This document shows positions 4,833-6,000 of a stretch of DNA of 6,000 nucleotides, one piece after another. A program made the translations under genes and the position numbers. The stretch covers positions 1 through 6,000 of the forward strand of contig QAMI01000027.1 of NCBI GenBank assembly GCA_003150395.1, given 5' to 3'. The notes beneath the pieces were generated by a model. The model ran no database searches. It saw only the letters and a program-made list of their open reading frames with translations, and was not told the DNA's origin. Source of the DNA: Candidatus Gastranaerophilales bacterium. GTDB lineage: Bacteria; Cyanobacteriota; Vampirovibrionia; Gastranaerophilales; Gastranaerophilaceae. Each line of letters begins with the position of its first letter. Positions within the stretch are counted from its first letter, which is position 1.

Positions 4833-5703
4833 GGTTTAAAATCCCCAAAAGCTCTTTCAGTGCAAGCTTATATTTGTTATCCTCAAGATTTGATAAAGCT
4901 TTTTCCGCTTCAACTACATAATTATTTAACAAAGTCTTTGTTTTTTCAATCCCCTCATCAAGGTTAGAGGTCTTGCCGGCAAATATTACCGGGGCATTGT
5001 AAATCCCTGCTGAAATATCATTTTGGGAGGGCTTGAGAGAATTTAATGTTGTGAGATTTAAAATGTCATCTCTGATTTGGAAGGCCATACCAAAGGCATA
5101 AGCGAAGTTTTCAGCTTCTGTAAAAGAGGTTTCCCCTGAGAGCAGCATAGCACCGCAAACTGCTGTTTGAAATAGTTTTGCGGTTTTTTGTTCAGTTTTT
5201 TTTAGATATTGTTCAAGGGTGGGTATTTTGAATTTGCTGAAATATTGATTAACCTCTCCAATGCACATGTTTGTTAGTGTATTTGCGCACATAGATATAG
5301 TTTCCGGGGAGTTTAGACTGTTAAGTTTTTCAAGAGCAATTGAAAGCAGATAATCGCCTGTTAAAATTGCCGTTTTGTTGTTGAAAATTTTGTTTAATGT
5401 TTTGCTGCCTCGTCTTGTATCTGCTTCATCAACTACATCGTCGTGAATTAGTGAAGCATTATGGATTATTTCAATAGCTGTTTGAAATGTGTATTGTCGA
5501 TTGTCCGGTTCTATATTTGAGGCGCGCAGGTATAAAAAAGAAACCAAAGGTCTTATACGTTTAGGTTTGTTAGTTAAGAAGGTTTTCAGTGTTTCGTTAA
5601 TTTCATTGGAAAGGAATATTTCTGCAAGTAGTTCCTTTTCGACTTTTTGAATATCCTCTTTTACGAGGTTTAAGATATTTCTGTATTTTTCATTAAAGCT
5701 CAT
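4825..5703 (-). CDS. trans-polyprenyl diphosphate synthase (isoprenyl synthetase family)
   Basis: Enzymes of this family extend allylic diphosphates with isopentenyl diphosphate, giving the side chains of quinones or shorter prenyl intermediates. The 292 residues show KRIRP (48-52), HNASLIHDDVVDEADTRRG (81-99) with the first Asp-rich motif Asp88-Asp89-x-x-Asp92, GEVNQ (148-152), QKTA (171-174) and FQIRDDILN (207-215). The residues four and five before the first motif are small (Ser84, Ala83), which favours medium or long chains; the exact product length is uncertain. Two departures from the norm are visible. The second Asp-rich motif is DDxxN (Asn215) instead of DDxxD, and the usual GGKRxRP start is NKPKRIRP. 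The gene precedes and overlaps lepB. No ribosome site lies before the ATG at 5703, but a strong -10 box is placed 6 bp upstream, so the mRNA may be leaderless. Confidence 0.92.
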   Translation of the reverse strand: MSFNEKYRNILNLVKEDIQKVEKELLAEIFLSNEINETLKTFLTNKPKRIRPLVSFLYLRASNIEPDNRQYTFQTAIEIIHNASLIHDDVVDEADTRRGSKTLNKIFNNKTAILTGDYLLSIALEKLNSLNSPETISMCANTLTNMCIGEVNQYFSKFKIPTLEQYLKKTEQKTAKLFQTAVCGAMLLSGETSFTEAENFAYAFGMAFQIRDDILNLTTLNSLKPSQNDISAGIYNAPVIFAGKTSNLDEGIEKTKTLLNNYVVEAEKALSNLEDNKYKLALKELLGILNHV

Positions 5704-5709
5704 AAAAAG

Positions 5710-5718
5710 ATTATAACA
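5710..5718 (-). promoter_or_regulatory. extended -10 promoter at the synthase start codon
   Basis: On the minus strand the sequence TGTTATAAT contains a perfect TATAAT (5715-5710) preceded by TG plus one base. The hexamer ends 6 bp before the ATG, so the start of transcription is predicted at or within a base or two of the start codon. No convincing -35 hexamer is found at 16-18 nt spacing, which an extended -10 can tolerate. This would serve the synthase-lepB pair. Confidence 0.45.
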
Positions 5719-5765
5719 TAAAAGAATTTTTCTTAATCGGGCTTTTGCGTTGCGGTGAGGGGCGG

Positions 5766-5786
5766 AATTTGATTAAGTATCAAATT
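5766..5786. repeat. short inverted repeat
   Basis: AATTTGAT (5766-5773) pairs exactly with ATCAAATT (5779-5786) around a 5-nt loop. It lies about 50 bp upstream of the synthase promoter. The left arm with flanking bases recurs as GAATTTGATTA at 5820-5830. Operator or simple repeat; function not known. Confidence 0.35.
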
Positions 5787-5825
5787 TGAAGGGGACTTTC
5801 ACCTCGTCTGGGAATTGTTGAATTT

Positions 5826-5943
5826 GATTATTGCTTCTCGCTGCGCAGTTATTCGCTTTATTTTTCTGACGAAAAATTGCCGCTTATATGCTTCGCGCTA
5901 CTTCGAGTTTGTTCGTTTCACTCACTCCACTCTATGCAAAATC
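5826..5943. repeat. dispersed intergenic repeat, copy 2
   Basis: GATTATTGCTT (5826-5836) and CACTCTATGCAAAATC (5928-5943) match the copy at 1315-1396 exactly, in the same order. The right end abuts the T-run of the terminator at 5944-5968, while the other copy abuts the stop codon of rpsM. Both copies therefore begin right behind the 3' end of a minus-strand gene or transcript. Confidence 0.5.
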
Positions 5944-5968
5944 AAAAAAAAACGATCTCGCGATCGTT
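5944..5968 (-). terminator. rho-independent terminator for an upstream minus-strand gene
   Basis: Read on the minus strand, AACGATC and GATCGTT form a 7-bp stem (5968-5962 with 5957-5951) closed by a GCGA tetraloop of the GNRA type, followed directly by a run of T (9 counting the stem end). The plus strand has no T-run after the stem, so it works for minus-strand transcription arriving from beyond 6000. The gene it ends is not visible: 5969-6000 is too short to assign. Confidence 0.75.
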
Positions 5969-6000
5969 GAAAATTAATAGGAAAAAGGGAAAGGAAATTT

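Larger units (their letters stand above)
5704..5943. other. 240-bp spacer, no gene, repeat-like content
   Basis: This stretch between a terminator and the synthase start codon has no credible coding sequence on either strand. It carries the second copy of the ordered words found in the rpsM-rpsK spacer, and 5871-5886 matches 1913-1928 at 13 of 16 positions. It also has a direct repeat GAATTTGATTA (5765-5775 and 5820-5830), a hairpin at 5766-5786, and low-complexity words of the GCGAA/GAGTGAG type on the minus strand around 5890-5930. Confidence 0.5.

Noticed and set aside
5753..5803. Possible group II intron-like fragment (GGTGAAAGTCC-type string on the minus strand)
   Set aside because: Only a short string resembles such introns; no domain V, reverse transcriptase or boundaries are present.

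Overview
The window is an AT-rich bacterial chromosome segment. Its best anchor is a ribosomal-protein operon read right to left: infA, rpmJ, rpsM, rpsK, then rpsD running off the left edge. The organism cannot be named for certain. The AT-rich genome, the FTMAELLITLG-type prepilin and the particular gene mix remind me of gut Melainabacteria (Gastranaerophilales, a non-photosynthetic sister group of Cyanobacteria). That is a recognition-based inference, not something the sequence proves.

Layout. Positions 1-2361 (minus strand) hold the translation genes, headed by a probable promoter near 2423-2450. The three spacers inside this operon (590-822, 1210-1398, 1765-1989) are unusually long for ribosomal genes. 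They are also far richer in G+C than the AT-rich intergenic DNA to their right, and they share words with each other and with 5704-5943. Positions 2636-3343 (minus) encode a prepilin-type protein with the classical type IV pilin N-terminus. Divergent from it at 3453 (plus) is a 72-residue Cro/CI-type DNA-binding protein. Between the two lies a 44-bp near-perfect palindrome overlapping the prepilin promoter, and the same half-site recurs just behind the regulator gene. Positions 3799-4167 (plus) encode an unrecognised acidic helical protein. It converges with a minus-strand pair: a trans-polyprenyl diphosphate synthase (4825-5703) overlapping a type I signal peptidase (4173-4832) by 8 bp. A rho-independent terminator at 5944-5968 closes a minus-strand transcript arriving from beyond the right edge.

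How the parts relate. IF-1, L36, S13, S11 and S4 are initiation and small/large-subunit components normally found together. The signal peptidase processes exported proteins. The prepilin would instead need a separate type IV prepilin peptidase, not seen here. The small regulator is the obvious candidate to control the prepilin gene and possibly the 3799 gene. The most novel items are this regulator/palindrome arrangement and the mosaic GC-richer spacer family in the ribosomal operon. Two enzyme genes carry substitutions in normally conserved motifs: DDxxN in the synthase and Gly for Ser in signal peptidase box E.
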